Origin: Pseudobdellovibrionaceae bacterium
GTDB taxonomy: Bacteria; Bdellovibrionota; Bdellovibrionia; Bdellovibrionales; JAGQZY01
Length of the DNA: 64,000 nucleotides
Assembly (NCBI GenBank): GCA_020635085.1
Contig: JACKAL010000007.1
Span: 1 to 64,000 of the forward strand
Direction of reading: 5' to 3'
Shown here: positions 1 through 7,807 of the stretch, piece after piece
Position numbering within the stretch: the first letter of the stretch is position 1
How the letters are laid out: each line of letters starts with the position of its first letter
Made by a program: the position numbers and the translations under genes
The notes under the pieces: model-generated
What the model was told of the DNA's origin: nothing
The model's input: only the letters and a program-made list of their open reading frames with translations
Database searches by the model: none

Positions 1-181
1 CACTAAAGGCATGAATATTGTCGCGGTAACTGCAGGCTTGTACCGTACACCCGGGCGTGTCGTCTTTTGGATAAAAATACAAAAGAGTCCAACGATTTTT
101 AAAATCTTCTGGGAGATTGAGATCTTCGCCTCCCGCAACGTGTACGGTCATGCGCGGAAAAAATTCAGAATAATTGGTCAT
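1..181 (-). CDS. bcp: Peroxiredoxin, PrxQ/Bcp type (N-terminal 60 residues, cut by window edge)
   Basis: Reading the minus strand from an ATG at 181 gives a 60-residue N-terminus that runs off the window. It contains FYPKDDTPGCT followed by VQACSYRD: the peroxidatic Cys is about residue 45 and a second Cys sits five residues later at about 50, the spacing of the atypical 2-Cys PrxQ/Bcp thiol peroxidases, which reduce hydroperoxides in the cytoplasm using thioredoxin. A strong Shine-Dalgarno (AAGGAG) lies 6-11 bases upstream of the ATG. It is divergent from the gene starting at 381. The rest of the protein is outside the window, so completeness cannot be judged. Confidence 0.85.
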   Translation of the reverse strand, partial: MTNYSEFFPRMTVHVAGGEDLNLPEDFKNRWTLLYFYPKDDTPGCTVQACSYRDNIHAFS

Positions 182-380
182 AAATTCTCCTTGGCCCTGA
201 GCCTAATTAATTAGCAATATTAACACAATTTCTTCACTATCCACTTAAAAACAATGCCTGAAGAGCCTTATAAAGTCCTACACTGTATCATACGATCTTA
301 CATGCACAGCGTGATTTCTTTTTTGAAAAAATAGTCTAATCTTCCCTCTTTAGGCCTTATTCATCTACAGGGAGACACAC

Positions 381-1667
381 ATGTTTTTTCCACTTCGTAA
401 TTTACCATCACCTGCACCCTATAAAAAAGGAGATGTCGTTGTTTTATTCGGTGAGTTGTTCACCCGCGGTTACGCCAACGGCATCGTCGATGAAGCACAA
501 AAACACGGCCTCACGATTGTACGCTCCACTGTAGGCCGCCGCGAAGGAGGCGAGCTACGCGCCCTCACCGAAGTGGAACGCGCCGATATTCCCCTACCTT
601 TTATTAATATCCCACTTGAGGCCGGCTTTGATATGGAACCCGATGATAAAGGCCAAACCCCTTGCGATGCCCTTAAAGGTTACAAAATGGATGAGTGGGA
701 TAAAATTCGCCTCGACTGGGACAGTATGGAACAAGCACGCCGCAACGGTGAAAAGCGTTTTCGCGCAAATACCAAAAAATATATGGAAGAACTTTCTAAG
801 CACATCCCCGAGGGAGCCAATGTGCTTTTCGTGCACACTATGGCCGGTGGTGTTCCCCGTGCCAAAATCCTCATGCCGGTTATGAACAAAGTATTTAAGG
901 GCCGCGGCGATCGCTTTATTTCATCGCAAGATTTTTGGGAATCGGATCTCGGGCGCCTCTGTGATGTGAGCTTTAAGGAAGTCACGGCTTATACCTTTAA
1001 ACACTTGGTGGAGCTGTCGAATCCCTTACGTACAAAAATCGAAAAAAATGGCGGTCATGTTTCTTACGTCGCCTATGGCTACCATGGGACAGAAGTTCTC
1101 CATGGAGAAACCTTAAAATGGCAAACCTATGCTCCTTATGTTCAGGGCTGGGCCAAGCTGGAATTAGAAAAACTCTGCGAAAAATACTTTAGTGAAGGTC
1201 TGCACACGGCGGTCTTCAATTGCCCCGAAATCTTAACCAATTCTAGCAGTATCTTTCAAGGCGTAGAAGTACCCCTTTATCCATTCATGGGCTCCCTTAA
1301 AAAACAAAATAGTCGTTATACAGATAAAGTGCTCAATGAAGCGCTCGCTTTATTAAAACCTGAACATAACCTTCAGGAGATCATGAATATCACCAAAAGC
1401 TTCTTCGAAGACCCCGTGATTCAAGCCCACATGATCTACGACAAATTTCCCCAGCACAACTCCAAAGAGCAAATGGAAAAGCTCCTCACTGCCTCTGAAA
1501 CCATTATTAATATGCATAAAGATCCCAAGAATCTGGCCACTTTTGTTTTAAGTGAGGAAATTTTTAAAAGCACGGGGACTATCATGTTTAACGAAAGTTG
1601 GAAGCCTTCCAAGCCCGTGATATGGCTTGGCCACGATATTCTTGCCAAACAACTCTCTAAATACTAA
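381..1667 (+). CDS. FabMG-family enoyl-ACP reductase-like protein
   Basis: 428 residues, ATG start behind AGGGAG. The N-terminus (about residues 17-50) has a Rossmann-like strand-loop-helix, VVVLFGELFTRGYANGIVDE, reminiscent of the cofactor-binding Gly motif of short-chain reductases, followed by a variable region and a central block VLFVHTMAGGVPRAKIL. From memory of the family, the overall pattern (LPSPAPYKKGD start, YGYHGTEVLHGE and NCPEILTNSSSIF in the second half, WLGHDI near the end) fits the FabMG enoyl-ACP reductase family, proposed to do the last reduction of the fatty-acid elongation cycle with NAD(P)H. The next gene follows without a gap, so the two are probably co-transcribed. No other fatty-acid genes are nearby. 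The assignment is from recall, not from a search. Confidence 0.6.
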   Translation: MFFPLRNLPSPAPYKKGDVVVLFGELFTRGYANGIVDEAQKHGLTIVRSTVGRREGGELRALTEVERADIPLPFINIPLEAGFDMEPDDKGQTPCDALKGYKMDEWDKIRLDWDSMEQARRNGEKRFRANTKKYMEELSKHIPEGANVLFVHTMAGGVPRAKILMPVMNKVFKGRGDRFISSQDFWESDLGRLCDVSFKEVTAYTFKHLVELSNPLRTKIEKNGGHVSYVAYGYHGTEVLHGETLKWQTYAPYVQGWAKLELEKLCEKYFSEGLHTAVFNCPEILTNSSSIFQGVEVPLYPFMGSLKKQNSRYTDKVLNEALALLKPEHNLQEIMNITKSFFEDPVIQAHMIYDKFPQHNSKEQMEKLLTASETIINMHKDPKNLATFVLSEEIFKSTGTIMFNESWKPSKPVIWLGHDILAKQLSKY

Positions 1668-2525
1668 GTGATGACACCAGAACTAGCCCCTTCTCTCAGC
1701 GCAGGGCTTCGTTGGTCTTACCACGATCACCACTTCATTGGTTACACCATAGCCGGCGTGACCACATCTATTGTCTATGAAAACGCAGGCTTTGTTTTCG
1801 ATGTGGGACAAGGACTACCTTTTAATATCCCACGCAATCACTACTTCTTAAGTCATTGTCATTCCGATCACGCGGGAGGAATTCCCTACATCCTCTCGCA
1901 ACGCGGTCTATGGACTTTGCCTCCAGCCCATGTCTACATGCTTCCCGAATATTGTGCCCCGATGAAGACCATTATCGATACCTGGCAAACCATCGAAGAT
2001 TTTTCCTACCCCTACCATCTCCACGCTATAAGACCTACAGAGAGCGTAACGATTGATAAATACACGGTAACTGCTTTTGCCACTAAACATCGTGTGAACT
2101 CCCAAGGGTATATCGTTTCGCAAAAGAAAAAACGTTTGATGGACAAATACCAAGGACTCTCCCGCGACGAACTTCTCGCAATTAAAAATAAAGGCGAAGA
2201 GATCAACGAAGAAAAGAGTCACGCTCTTTTTGCATTTACTGGAGATACACAAATTGAGTTCCTCGATACATTTCCTCAACCTGTCGATGTATTATTTATG
2301 GAGACTACTTTTATCGATGACGTGCGTTCCGTCGAAGCTGCACGGGCCTGGGGACATATCCACCTTGATGAGTGGAAAGAACGCGCCCTGCATATCCCGG
2401 CTAAAAAAATCGTCCTGATCCATTTGTCCAGCCGCTACAGCACTAAATACTGCCAAAATATTTTAGATAAAACATTTACCGGCCCATTGCGCGAGAAAAT
2501 CGAACTCTTCCCGCGTGCATTTTAA
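1668..2525 (+). CDS. RNase Z-like metallo-beta-lactamase-fold hydrolase
   Basis: 285 residues. The metallo-beta-lactamase zinc motif SHCHSDHAGG is at about residues 62-71 (HxHxDH), then FTGDT near residue 190, METTFID near 210 and late His motifs HIHLDEW and HLSSRYS. The GDT plus ETTF plus HxHL arrangement is that of RNase Z/ElaC-like proteins, which cut tRNA precursor 3' trailers, but the protein lacks a clear flexible arm, so the substrate is uncertain. It begins directly after the TAA of the preceding gene. The frame can start at GTG 1668 or at the adjacent ATG 1671; I cannot decide between them. Likely translationally coupled to the upstream gene. Confidence 0.7.
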   Translation: MMTPELAPSLSAGLRWSYHDHHFIGYTIAGVTTSIVYENAGFVFDVGQGLPFNIPRNHYFLSHCHSDHAGGIPYILSQRGLWTLPPAHVYMLPEYCAPMKTIIDTWQTIEDFSYPYHLHAIRPTESVTIDKYTVTAFATKHRVNSQGYIVSQKKKRLMDKYQGLSRDELLAIKNKGEEINEEKSHALFAFTGDTQIEFLDTFPQPVDVLFMETTFIDDVRSVEAARAWGHIHLDEWKERALHIPAKKIVLIHLSSRYSTKYCQNILDKTFTGPLREKIELFPRAF

Positions 2526-4409
2526 TCATACAACACACCACAGCAGATCCTAGGTCTACGCAAGCAATTATAGACAGGCTTCTCTCTTTACTTTTAAAAT
2601 TTACTTAAAATAACAACAAAATGACCAACCAATTTAGAATTATTTTTTATCTTTTTTTTCAATGGCCATCATCATGCTGCTATCTTTTGTGTGCTTTTAC
2701 ATGTTTGTGACCTACCGTTTTTCGACCCCGACCAATACTTTTCATTTTGCCTTGTATCCGCAGTGGGCAACAACTTTGGTAACATTTGATCTCACCTGTT
2801 GTGGGCATGGGTTGAGAGAAAAGCTTTACCGATAAAAAATTCTTGTTTCATGTGGTATCGATCGGCTTCCACTTCATAAGCGGCCGTCACGGTGTTATAC
2901 GCTGGCGGTACGTATCGTAGCCCTATCCATTCCCCCTCTTTGTACTTTATCTCCTTAGAAATCTACAAAGATCGACTTCTGTCTTTTTCTTTTTCGCCAT
3001 CCGCCTTTTATCCAAGAAACCTTTGTTGCATTCAACTGAATAAATACGCCTTTTATTAGCTCTGGCACTCCTTCTCGCTTCGCGGCTTTATTTTCTCATC
3101 AAAAGCCTGGCCCACATACAGGCGCTGCGCCTTCTGTTTCCTGGAGTTGCTTCCTGCGCCTTTTATCTTTCCCTTGTTTTTATTTGTTATGGCTTCTTTC
3201 ATGCAACATCAACCATCGCGCCCATCGCGCGCCGGTCTTTATAGTATCCTCGGTATAGCTATGGGTCTTGACCATTTGCATCCCTACTTCCGTCATTTGC
3301 ATGTCCTGGCTTTCGTTACGAATGGTAATAGGATCAACTCAGTTCACTGGCTTAAACTTTAGCGCCGAAACAGAAACCCTTTCGTACCGATAATTTTTTT
3401 ACCGCGTATTTCGCTGGCCCTTCTCCTCTGTTGCGTATCAGCACCACCTACATGCGACTCTATCGTCCAAAATGGTTCACGAAAGTATGCCCTAACGACA
3501 AACTCAAAACCACTTTTTTTATTTTTGACTTCCCTAAGCCTCTTTGCTTTACTCCTCATCTCTCTGGATTCAAACCTACTTCATGTACCATTGACGTCTG
3601 TGGTCCACATCCGCTAATCTACTACTTTCGTCGAAAAACTAGTAGCACATTTCTCATCTACCCATCATCCTCCTTGACATTATGTTTACCCGTAAAAGTC
3701 TCTTCATAAATTCAAACTTTTAAACAATTTGATGCGTCTCTTATTTCTTAGCGATGAATTACCGCAATGCCGTACAATTACGTGGTGGGGTAGCCACTAC
3801 CCTATATACCTTGCAACCAAGCATGAAAGGATTCTCGATGTTCTCGATCTATCTCTTACACTTCTGATGATAACTCTTTGCACGGTGAGCTTCACGCACG
3901 GGTCAAATGCCCGACCATATTGCATGATCCTGAAAAAATTCCCGCAACATACGACTACGTTCTCTGCTCAGGTCACCACTCGCTTAAACAACTCTCACAA
4001 GACCACGCGCCATACGCACAACAGCAATAACTCTCGAACAACTTTCCATGTACCAACCAGAAAAACCCTCTGTGGCATTGAGGAAATCACAGTTTTCATG
4101 TTCTTAATGATAAAACTGGACGGATCGCCTAAACCAGACATCCCTCTCTCCACATTTTTCCACATCCCGCGATCTCAAAACATGTGCTCTTATTCGCCAA
4201 ATCATGACACCCTTTTTTTTCTTAAACATAAAAGACCACTACTTTTTTTTAATGGGCACTGGCCTCTTAAGCATATTCCGCGATAACCAACTCTATTCAT
4301 CTAACCCCCTTAATCTCCAACGAAAATAACACGATTTATATTCCACCCCCAACAGCGAATGGCTATTTAAAATATGCCAACGCTCCCCCATAATCTTGCT
4401 ATTTTTACT
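2526..4409. other. 1.9 kb gene-poor stretch, no intact gene recognised
   Basis: This is the longest stretch in the window without a believable gene. The plus strand is pyrimidine-rich with T runs. Open frames are present on both strands (for example a plus frame at 3729-4286, 185 codons, composition unlike a folded protein), but none has a recognisable domain or a good ribosome binding site, and the most protein-like stretches change frame every 30-60 codons. The right edge meets the repeat-rich block that begins near 4548. It may be decayed sequence from a former insertion; that is inference. Confidence 0.5.
2680..3899 (-). pseudogene. Possible decayed minus-strand gene(s), frames broken by stops and shifts
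   Basis: On the minus strand several consecutive fragments read like protein but are interrupted. 3899-3759 has one internal stop. 3559-3359 is open for 66 codons. 3338-3180 begins VDPITIRNESQDMQ and is joined upstream, across a single TGA, to KFKPVN. 2962-2792 includes EWIGLRYVPPAYNTV. 2808-2680 is a 42-codon basic, Cys-containing frame. The same direction and close order suggest one or two genes that lost their frame. Open runs of about 50 codons also occur by chance, so this is weak; no family was recognised. Confidence 0.25.
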
Positions 4410-4547
4410 TTAACGTCTGACGAATACAACAAGCTCTGTCCTACCACGAAACTCCCCAACGCTCACCTTCTCCTCATCCCGAAAATAAATACCGCACCCC
4501 GGGGCACTGGCAAAAATTAACTTCGAGTGCCATAACACTCGCTGGGG

Positions 4548-4803
4548 CTTACTTGTGGGACATAGCGTTAAACCGTTAGGTGTCGTATGGTCTGTGAGTC
4601 TGACCATTAACCCTGTTTCAGCCTCGCGATCACTGAACTCTATGGTACCGTCGTCAGCGCGCAGTGTGTTGTTCAAGTCTGCTGTTGATCATCAAAGAGG
4701 TATAGCATTGCGATAGTAAATTTTGAGAGAACATTTGTCACTAAATTCAGTGGAAAAATCAAAAAGCCTGAATCTTATGATACAGGTTTTTATTAACGGC
4801 GTA
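4548..4803 (+). repeat. Dispersed repeat copy A (degenerate 49-mer core plus about 220-bp arm)
   Basis: Copy A starts with a shortened version of the 49-bp hairpin element (CTTACTTGTGGGACATAGCG at 4548-4567) and continues with sequence shared with 6429-6655 (for example TGGTCTGTGAGTCTGACCAT) and, over its right half, with 8681-8846. It ends about 15 bases from the stop codon of the minus-strand gene 4818-5450, so it forms the 3' flank of that gene. A minus-strand open frame at 4676-4410 lies partly inside it and is treated as a by-product. Confidence 0.85.
4764..4789 (-). terminator. Hairpin in repeat copy A, terminator-like for gene 4818-5450
   Basis: AAGCCTG at 4764-4770 pairs with CAGGTTT at 4783-4789 (one G-U pair) around a 12-base loop. 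Read on the minus strand the hairpin is followed by a T-rich stretch, and it lies about 30 bases after the stop of the minus-strand gene. The same hairpin sits at the same place in repeat copies B and C. Confidence 0.6.
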
Positions 4804-4817
4804 GGGTCTTTGAAGAC

Positions 4818-5450
4818 CTAGTAAACTTGGCCTCTTTCGACTAACGCATTCACTTCCGTTACAATTTTCTCTAACCGCTTATCTGCAACGTTGATTTCCT
4901 GATTCTGAAATATTTGAGGAAAATCAGTTCGCCAAAATAGAAATAGCCACTTTGGCGCAGAGTAGGTTTCGATTTTACGACTCCATGGATCAAAATATCT
5001 CAGCGATCTGCGATATGGTTTTCCATTAAAAGAAAACACCTTGAGTTGGGCTTCATTGGACAGGACGGAAAGGGTAAATCGTTTACACCATGTAAGTTCG
5101 AAATTGGCCATAACATCGAGTGGATACAAACGCATACTTTCAACAGCCGGGTATACCCCATCTTCGTAAACTTCGAAAGAAATGTCGAAGCCACCTGGCA
5201 GAGATTTTGGAATAGTAATCTTGATGCCTTTTCCACTGTAACGATTGCCCTCAAGATCGCTCCAGATAGTGTTGTTCACGCCCAATTCTTTTAAGAACTG
5301 CGAAAAGCCTATTCTGAATTGGTCTGTGAGAAGCTGCATGATATCAGCATATAATCCGCTGAAGTTGTGGTCATTAAAGGAACCTCTTTGACTACCCCGG
5401 CCACCATCAAAGTACAGCTCACCACTACGCTCGCCAGAAATTGAGCTCAC
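4818..5450 (-). CDS. Hypothetical protein (cargo-like gene between repeats)
   Basis: 210 residues from a GTG at 5450, no signal peptide or membrane segment. I do not recognise the family. The N-terminus (SGERSGELYFDGGRGSQRGS) is low-complexity, and its DNA is duplicated at 9379-9437. The middle and C-terminus look like a real soluble domain rich in aromatic residues (FDPWSRKIETY, PKWLFLFWRTDF), ending in a predicted amphipathic helix (DKRLEKIVTEVNALVERG). The gene is bracketed by repeat copy A on its 3' side and a 49-mer copy (5495-5532) upstream. The weak start and the duplicated 5' end mean the true N-terminus could differ. Confidence 0.55.
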   Translation of the reverse strand: MSSISGERSGELYFDGGRGSQRGSFNDHNFSGLYADIMQLLTDQFRIGFSQFLKELGVNNTIWSDLEGNRYSGKGIKITIPKSLPGGFDISFEVYEDGVYPAVESMRLYPLDVMANFELTWCKRFTLSVLSNEAQLKVFSFNGKPYRRSLRYFDPWSRKIETYSAPKWLFLFWRTDFPQIFQNQEINVADKRLEKIVTEVNALVERGQVY

Positions 5451-5494
5451 GCGTCCAATCTGCTATACCTGCCAAAGCCCTCCTCAGAACTTTC

Positions 5495-5532
5495 GTACGG
5501 ACTTACTTGTGGGACACATAGCGTCTCACACA
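5495..5532 (+). repeat. 49-mer hairpin repeat, copy 2 (right arm lost)
   Basis: Begins GTACGGACTTACTTGTGGGA and runs through CACATAGCGTCTCA, identical to the complete copies at 47749 and 52152 over the first 34 bases. The closing arm GTAAGTCCGTAC is replaced by unrelated sequence (CACATAAATCTG). It lies just upstream of gene 4818-5450. The following 200 bases up to the antitoxin gene hold no gene I can support. Confidence 0.9.
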
Positions 5533-5738
5533 TAAATCTGTCAGAACGCACTATGTAAGTGGACTAAATGCCGCGTCCCTAACCACCACAAAAAACTCTA
5601 CCAAATTTTTCGGGAATTCATAAGGACGCAGGGTGCTCGCAAAAATTGCTACCAGTGCGCATAGGCCTAATGCTTTTTTGTTATTCGTAAAATGGCATCT
5701 ATGTGTGTAGGCAAGGAAAATATTTTTGAAATAAATTA

Positions 5739-6008
5739 CTAGGAAGCCGATCTTTGGTCTTTAATGAAGTCGATGATCAAACAGAGGTTTTCCAATGTTG
5801 GATTACTATCGTCTTTGCACATATCATAAAGAGTTGTTCTAGGAATACCCGTTTCTTTAGAAATGTGCGTGACTCCAAATCTTTGTAGAAGAGCATAGAG
5901 GGCGGATTTAATATCATCCGAGTCGCCGTCATTCCATGCCTCAAAGAAGCTATTAATAATTTCCTTATCGGAATACTTATTCATAAGTTTGTGTTCTGAC
6001 TTTCCCAT
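5739..6008 (-). CDS. HigA-like helix-turn-helix antitoxin
   Basis: 89 residues. The second half is an Xre-type helix-turn-helix (FGVTHISKETGIPRTTLYDMCKDDSNPTLENLCLIIDFI), typical of the 'addiction module antidote' HigA-like family. It follows the toxin gene with a 32-base overlap, the toxin-first order usual for HigBA-type systems. Expected role: binds and neutralises the toxin and, through its HTH, represses the shared promoter at 6292-6320, where a perfect palindrome is present. The start may be the ATG at 6008 or the in-frame ATG eight codons later. Confidence 0.8.
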   Translation of the reverse strand: MGKSEHKLMNKYSDKEIINSFFEAWNDGDSDDIKSALYALLQRFGVTHISKETGIPRTTLYDMCKDDSNPTLENLCLIIDFIKDQRSAS

Positions 6009-6285
6009 TTTTTATCCCTTCAAGTAGCGCCTTTGCGTTGGATATATCCTTAGACTGCGAATCTTTATGACCACCAAGTATTAAAATTGTTCCATCAACC
6101 TCTGCACAATACAATCGAAACGATCCCATGGTGCCAGATTTCCACTTAATTTCTAGCAGGTTATCAAATCTGCGGTGTAGCCCTGGGTTACCATCAATTA
6201 ATCTTTGAATTCGTTGGTCTACTCTAATTCTAAGGGACCGATCTAAACTGTTCATCCAAGCTTGAAACTCACTGGTGCACTTCAT
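5977..6285 (-). CDS. RelE/ParE-superfamily toxin (HigB-like, 'addiction module killer')
   Basis: 102 residues, with the pattern of the phage-derived Gp49/HigB-like branch of the RelE/ParE superfamily: an N-terminal helix pair (FQAWMNSLDRSLRIRVDQRIQRLIDGN), then LLEIKWKSGTMGSFRLYCAEVDGTILILGGHKDSQSKDI. The R-x-Y segment and the 'GGHKDSQ..DI..A' end match that family. Such toxins are usually ribosome-dependent mRNA endonucleases. It is first in a two-gene operon with the antitoxin, overlapping by 32 bases. The promoter -10 lies only about six bases before the ATG, so the message may be leaderless. Confidence 0.8.
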   Translation of the reverse strand: MKCTSEFQAWMNSLDRSLRIRVDQRIQRLIDGNPGLHRRFDNLLEIKWKSGTMGSFRLYCAEVDGTILILGGHKDSQSKDISNAKALLEGIKNGKVRTQTYE

Positions 6286-6291
6286 CTTTCG

Positions 6292-6320
6292 ATTGTACGA
6301 TATATCGTATAATATGTCAA
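6292..6320 (-). promoter_or_regulatory. Sigma70-type promoter of the toxin-antitoxin operon
   Basis: On the minus strand a perfect -35 (TTGACA, 6320-6315), a 17-base spacer and a -10 of TACAAT (6297-6292) precede the toxin ATG at 6285. A start point about seven bases after the -10 would coincide with the ATG, and no good Shine-Dalgarno is present. Confidence 0.75.
6296..6309. promoter_or_regulatory. Palindromic operator in the toxin-antitoxin promoter
   Basis: TACGATATATCGTA is a perfect 14-bp palindrome filling most of the -35/-10 spacer and touching the -10; with flanks it extends to 22 bp with one mismatched pair (6292-6313). This is the expected place for autorepression by the HTH antitoxin. 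Confidence 0.65.
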
Positions 6321-6386
6321 ACCCAAATTATTTAGACAAATGCATTTCTAAAATAAGCACATTCGAAAATCCCGAGAACTTAAAGC

Positions 6387-6655
6387 GTACGGACTTACTT
6401 GTGGGACACATAGTGTCTCAAACGTAAGGCGTCGTATGGTCTGTGAGTCTGACCATTAACCCTGTTCCCGGAAGCCTCGCGATCATGAATTCTATGAGTG
6501 CAAATCGTCGCGCAGTGCTTCTTGTTCAAGCCTGCTGTTGATCAGCAAAGGTATAATTTTGCGATAGTAAGTTTTAGAGAACATTTGTCACTAAAAGTAG
6601 TGGAAAAAATCAAGAAGCCTGAATCTTATGACACAGGCTTTTATTAGCGGCGTAG
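6387..6655 (+). repeat. Dispersed repeat copy B (49-mer core plus about 225-bp arm)
   Basis: The fullest copy of the long repeat. The core (6387-6428) begins GTACGGACTTACTTGTGGGA and ends ...CAAACGTAAG; the arm then matches copy A (4570-4803) over nearly its whole length and copy C (8681-8846) over its right two thirds. It ends about 28 bases from the stop of minus-strand gene 6683-7069, the same relation seen for copies A and C. Confidence 0.88.
6615..6644 (-). terminator. Hairpin in repeat copy B, terminator-like for gene 6683-7069
   Basis: AAGCCTG (6615-6621) pairs perfectly with CAGGCTT (6634-6640), loop of 12. T-rich sequence follows on both strands (TTATT on plus; CTTGATTTTTT on minus), so it could stop transcription from either side. 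It lies 40 bases after the stop of the minus-strand gene. Confidence 0.65.
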
Positions 6656-6682
6656 AATTTAATTTAGCAAAAACAGCTGCGT

Positions 6683-7069
6683 TTAAAAAGCAGCTTGCAT
6701 ATCAGGGCCGTCACTAAGCACAAGATCCTGGCTTTGGTTTGTACACATTATACTGTCTACAAGATTTTGCACCGATGCTTGATACCCTTGGCCATAATGT
6801 TTCGAAGCCTCTACGACTTCAGATTTCATGTCTTCCAGTGTAGCGTATGGATAAACATTCGTAATAATGTGGTCTCCATTAGGTGTTGTATAGAAAACTG
6901 TTACTTCAGTTATTGTAGCTTCTGATTGAAAACTCATATTTGATACACAGAACTCTGTGCCGTTTGCCGCTTTACAAGTATTTATGCACGCAGTTGAAGA
7001 ATCATTAGAAGCAGAATAGGCTGCAGAATAAAAAATGGACAATAATCCTATAAATAAAATTTTTTTCAT
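6683..7069 (-). CDS. Small exported protein, unknown function
   Basis: 128 residues with a clear Sec signal peptide (MKKILFIGLLSIFYSAAYSAS, cleavage likely after AYS) and four Cys near the mature start and centre (ACINTCKAANGTEFC), which could form disulfides in the periplasm or outside. I do not recognise a family. An AGGAGT-like ribosome binding site precedes the ATG. It is the cargo of the second repeat-bounded unit (repeat copy B on its 3' side). Base composition is AT-richer than the housekeeping genes of the window, fitting acquired DNA. Confidence 0.7.
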   Translation of the reverse strand: MKKILFIGLLSIFYSAAYSASNDSSTACINTCKAANGTEFCVSNMSFQSEATITEVTVFYTTPNGDHIITNVYPYATLEDMKSEVVEASKHYGQGYQASVQNLVDSIMCTNQSQDLVLSDGPDMQAAF

Positions 7070-7209
7070 ATGGTACTCCTTAAGGTTTAAACAAGATACG
7101 TAATGGTCAACAAAGAGAAATACAATAGTAGACTTTGTAAAATCTATTATTTGAAATAATTACTAATATATAGAGATAGCAACTTTAAAAATCTCCTCAT
7201 TTTATATAT

Positions 7210-7701
7210 CTATGGTTGAGAAAAAGCATGCCCTGCACAATCAACGTCTTTATAGACAGTTGCTGTACGCACTCCATCAATCCAGGTTAAATAAGTTAAT
7301 TCACCTACAAAATTAAAGTACTCATGAGTATCTCCAATTTTTGATTTAAAAGAAATTATTCCGTCGGATATGAGGTTGAAGGATGTTGGACCTTTTTCAC
7401 CAGAGATGACAACCTTTCCGGCTTCTCTCGCTGCCTCAATATAAATAAATTTAACGTTGCTATCTACGCAAGTCTGAGTCATCGTTTCTTGAATCGAACC
7501 AAAAATCTTCACTTCATGAGAGCAACTAATGCCAACATCTCCCTCAAGAAAGATTTTCTTATCTTTGGTAGAACAAGTTACTGCTAAATAAGAATCGCCC
7601 CCGCCACTTGTATCAGTGCCAAATAAGGGTTTTGTCCACCCATAATTAGGTAAAGACACAAACACAACGATCATTATCATTATCTTTTTCAAAAAACTCA
7701 T
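7210..7701 (-). CDS. Exported protein of unknown function, divergent from a TIGR02147 regulator
   Basis: The frame opens at 7746, but the ATG at 7701 is preferred: it is preceded by AAAGGAGAGAAG and begins a signal peptide (MSFLKKIMIMIVVFVSLPNYGWT). The mature protein (about 140 residues) has a GTDTSGGGD linker and alternating beta-like segments with four Cys; no family recognised. It is transcribed away from the TIGR02147 gene at 7808, with about 100 AT-rich bases between the starts, an arrangement that often indicates regulation of the exported protein by its neighbour (inference). Confidence 0.7.
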   Translation of the reverse strand: MSFLKKIMIMIVVFVSLPNYGWTKPLFGTDTSGGGDSYLAVTCSTKDKKIFLEGDVGISCSHEVKIFGSIQETMTQTCVDSNVKFIYIEAAREAGKVVISGEKGPTSFNLISDGIISFKSKIGDTHEYFNFVGELTYLTWIDGVRTATVYKDVDCAGHAFSQP

Positions 7702-7807
7702 CTTCTCTCCTTTCAACTTAGTTATGGGCACTTTATGCCTCTGCATAAAATATAAGACAACTTAAAATTAATTAGCATTTAATAATTTTATTAAGTATAA
7801 CTTAGCA

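Noticed and set aside
3729..4286. 185-codon open frame on the plus strand as a gene
   Set aside because: Composition is skewed (His, Thr, Pro, Ser rich), there is no ribosome binding site or domain, and better protein-like stretches exist in other frames of the same region.
4410..4676. 88-codon minus-strand open frame as a gene
   Set aside because: Its first half lies inside repeat copy A and the frame is not kept in copy B, so it is most likely a by-product of the repeat.
5551..5759. Minus-strand open frame between the antitoxin gene and the 49-mer (reads KALGLCALVAIFAS...)
   Set aside because: It looks like an export signal but has no ATG, GTG or TTG in a useful place and begins inside the antitoxin gene in another frame.
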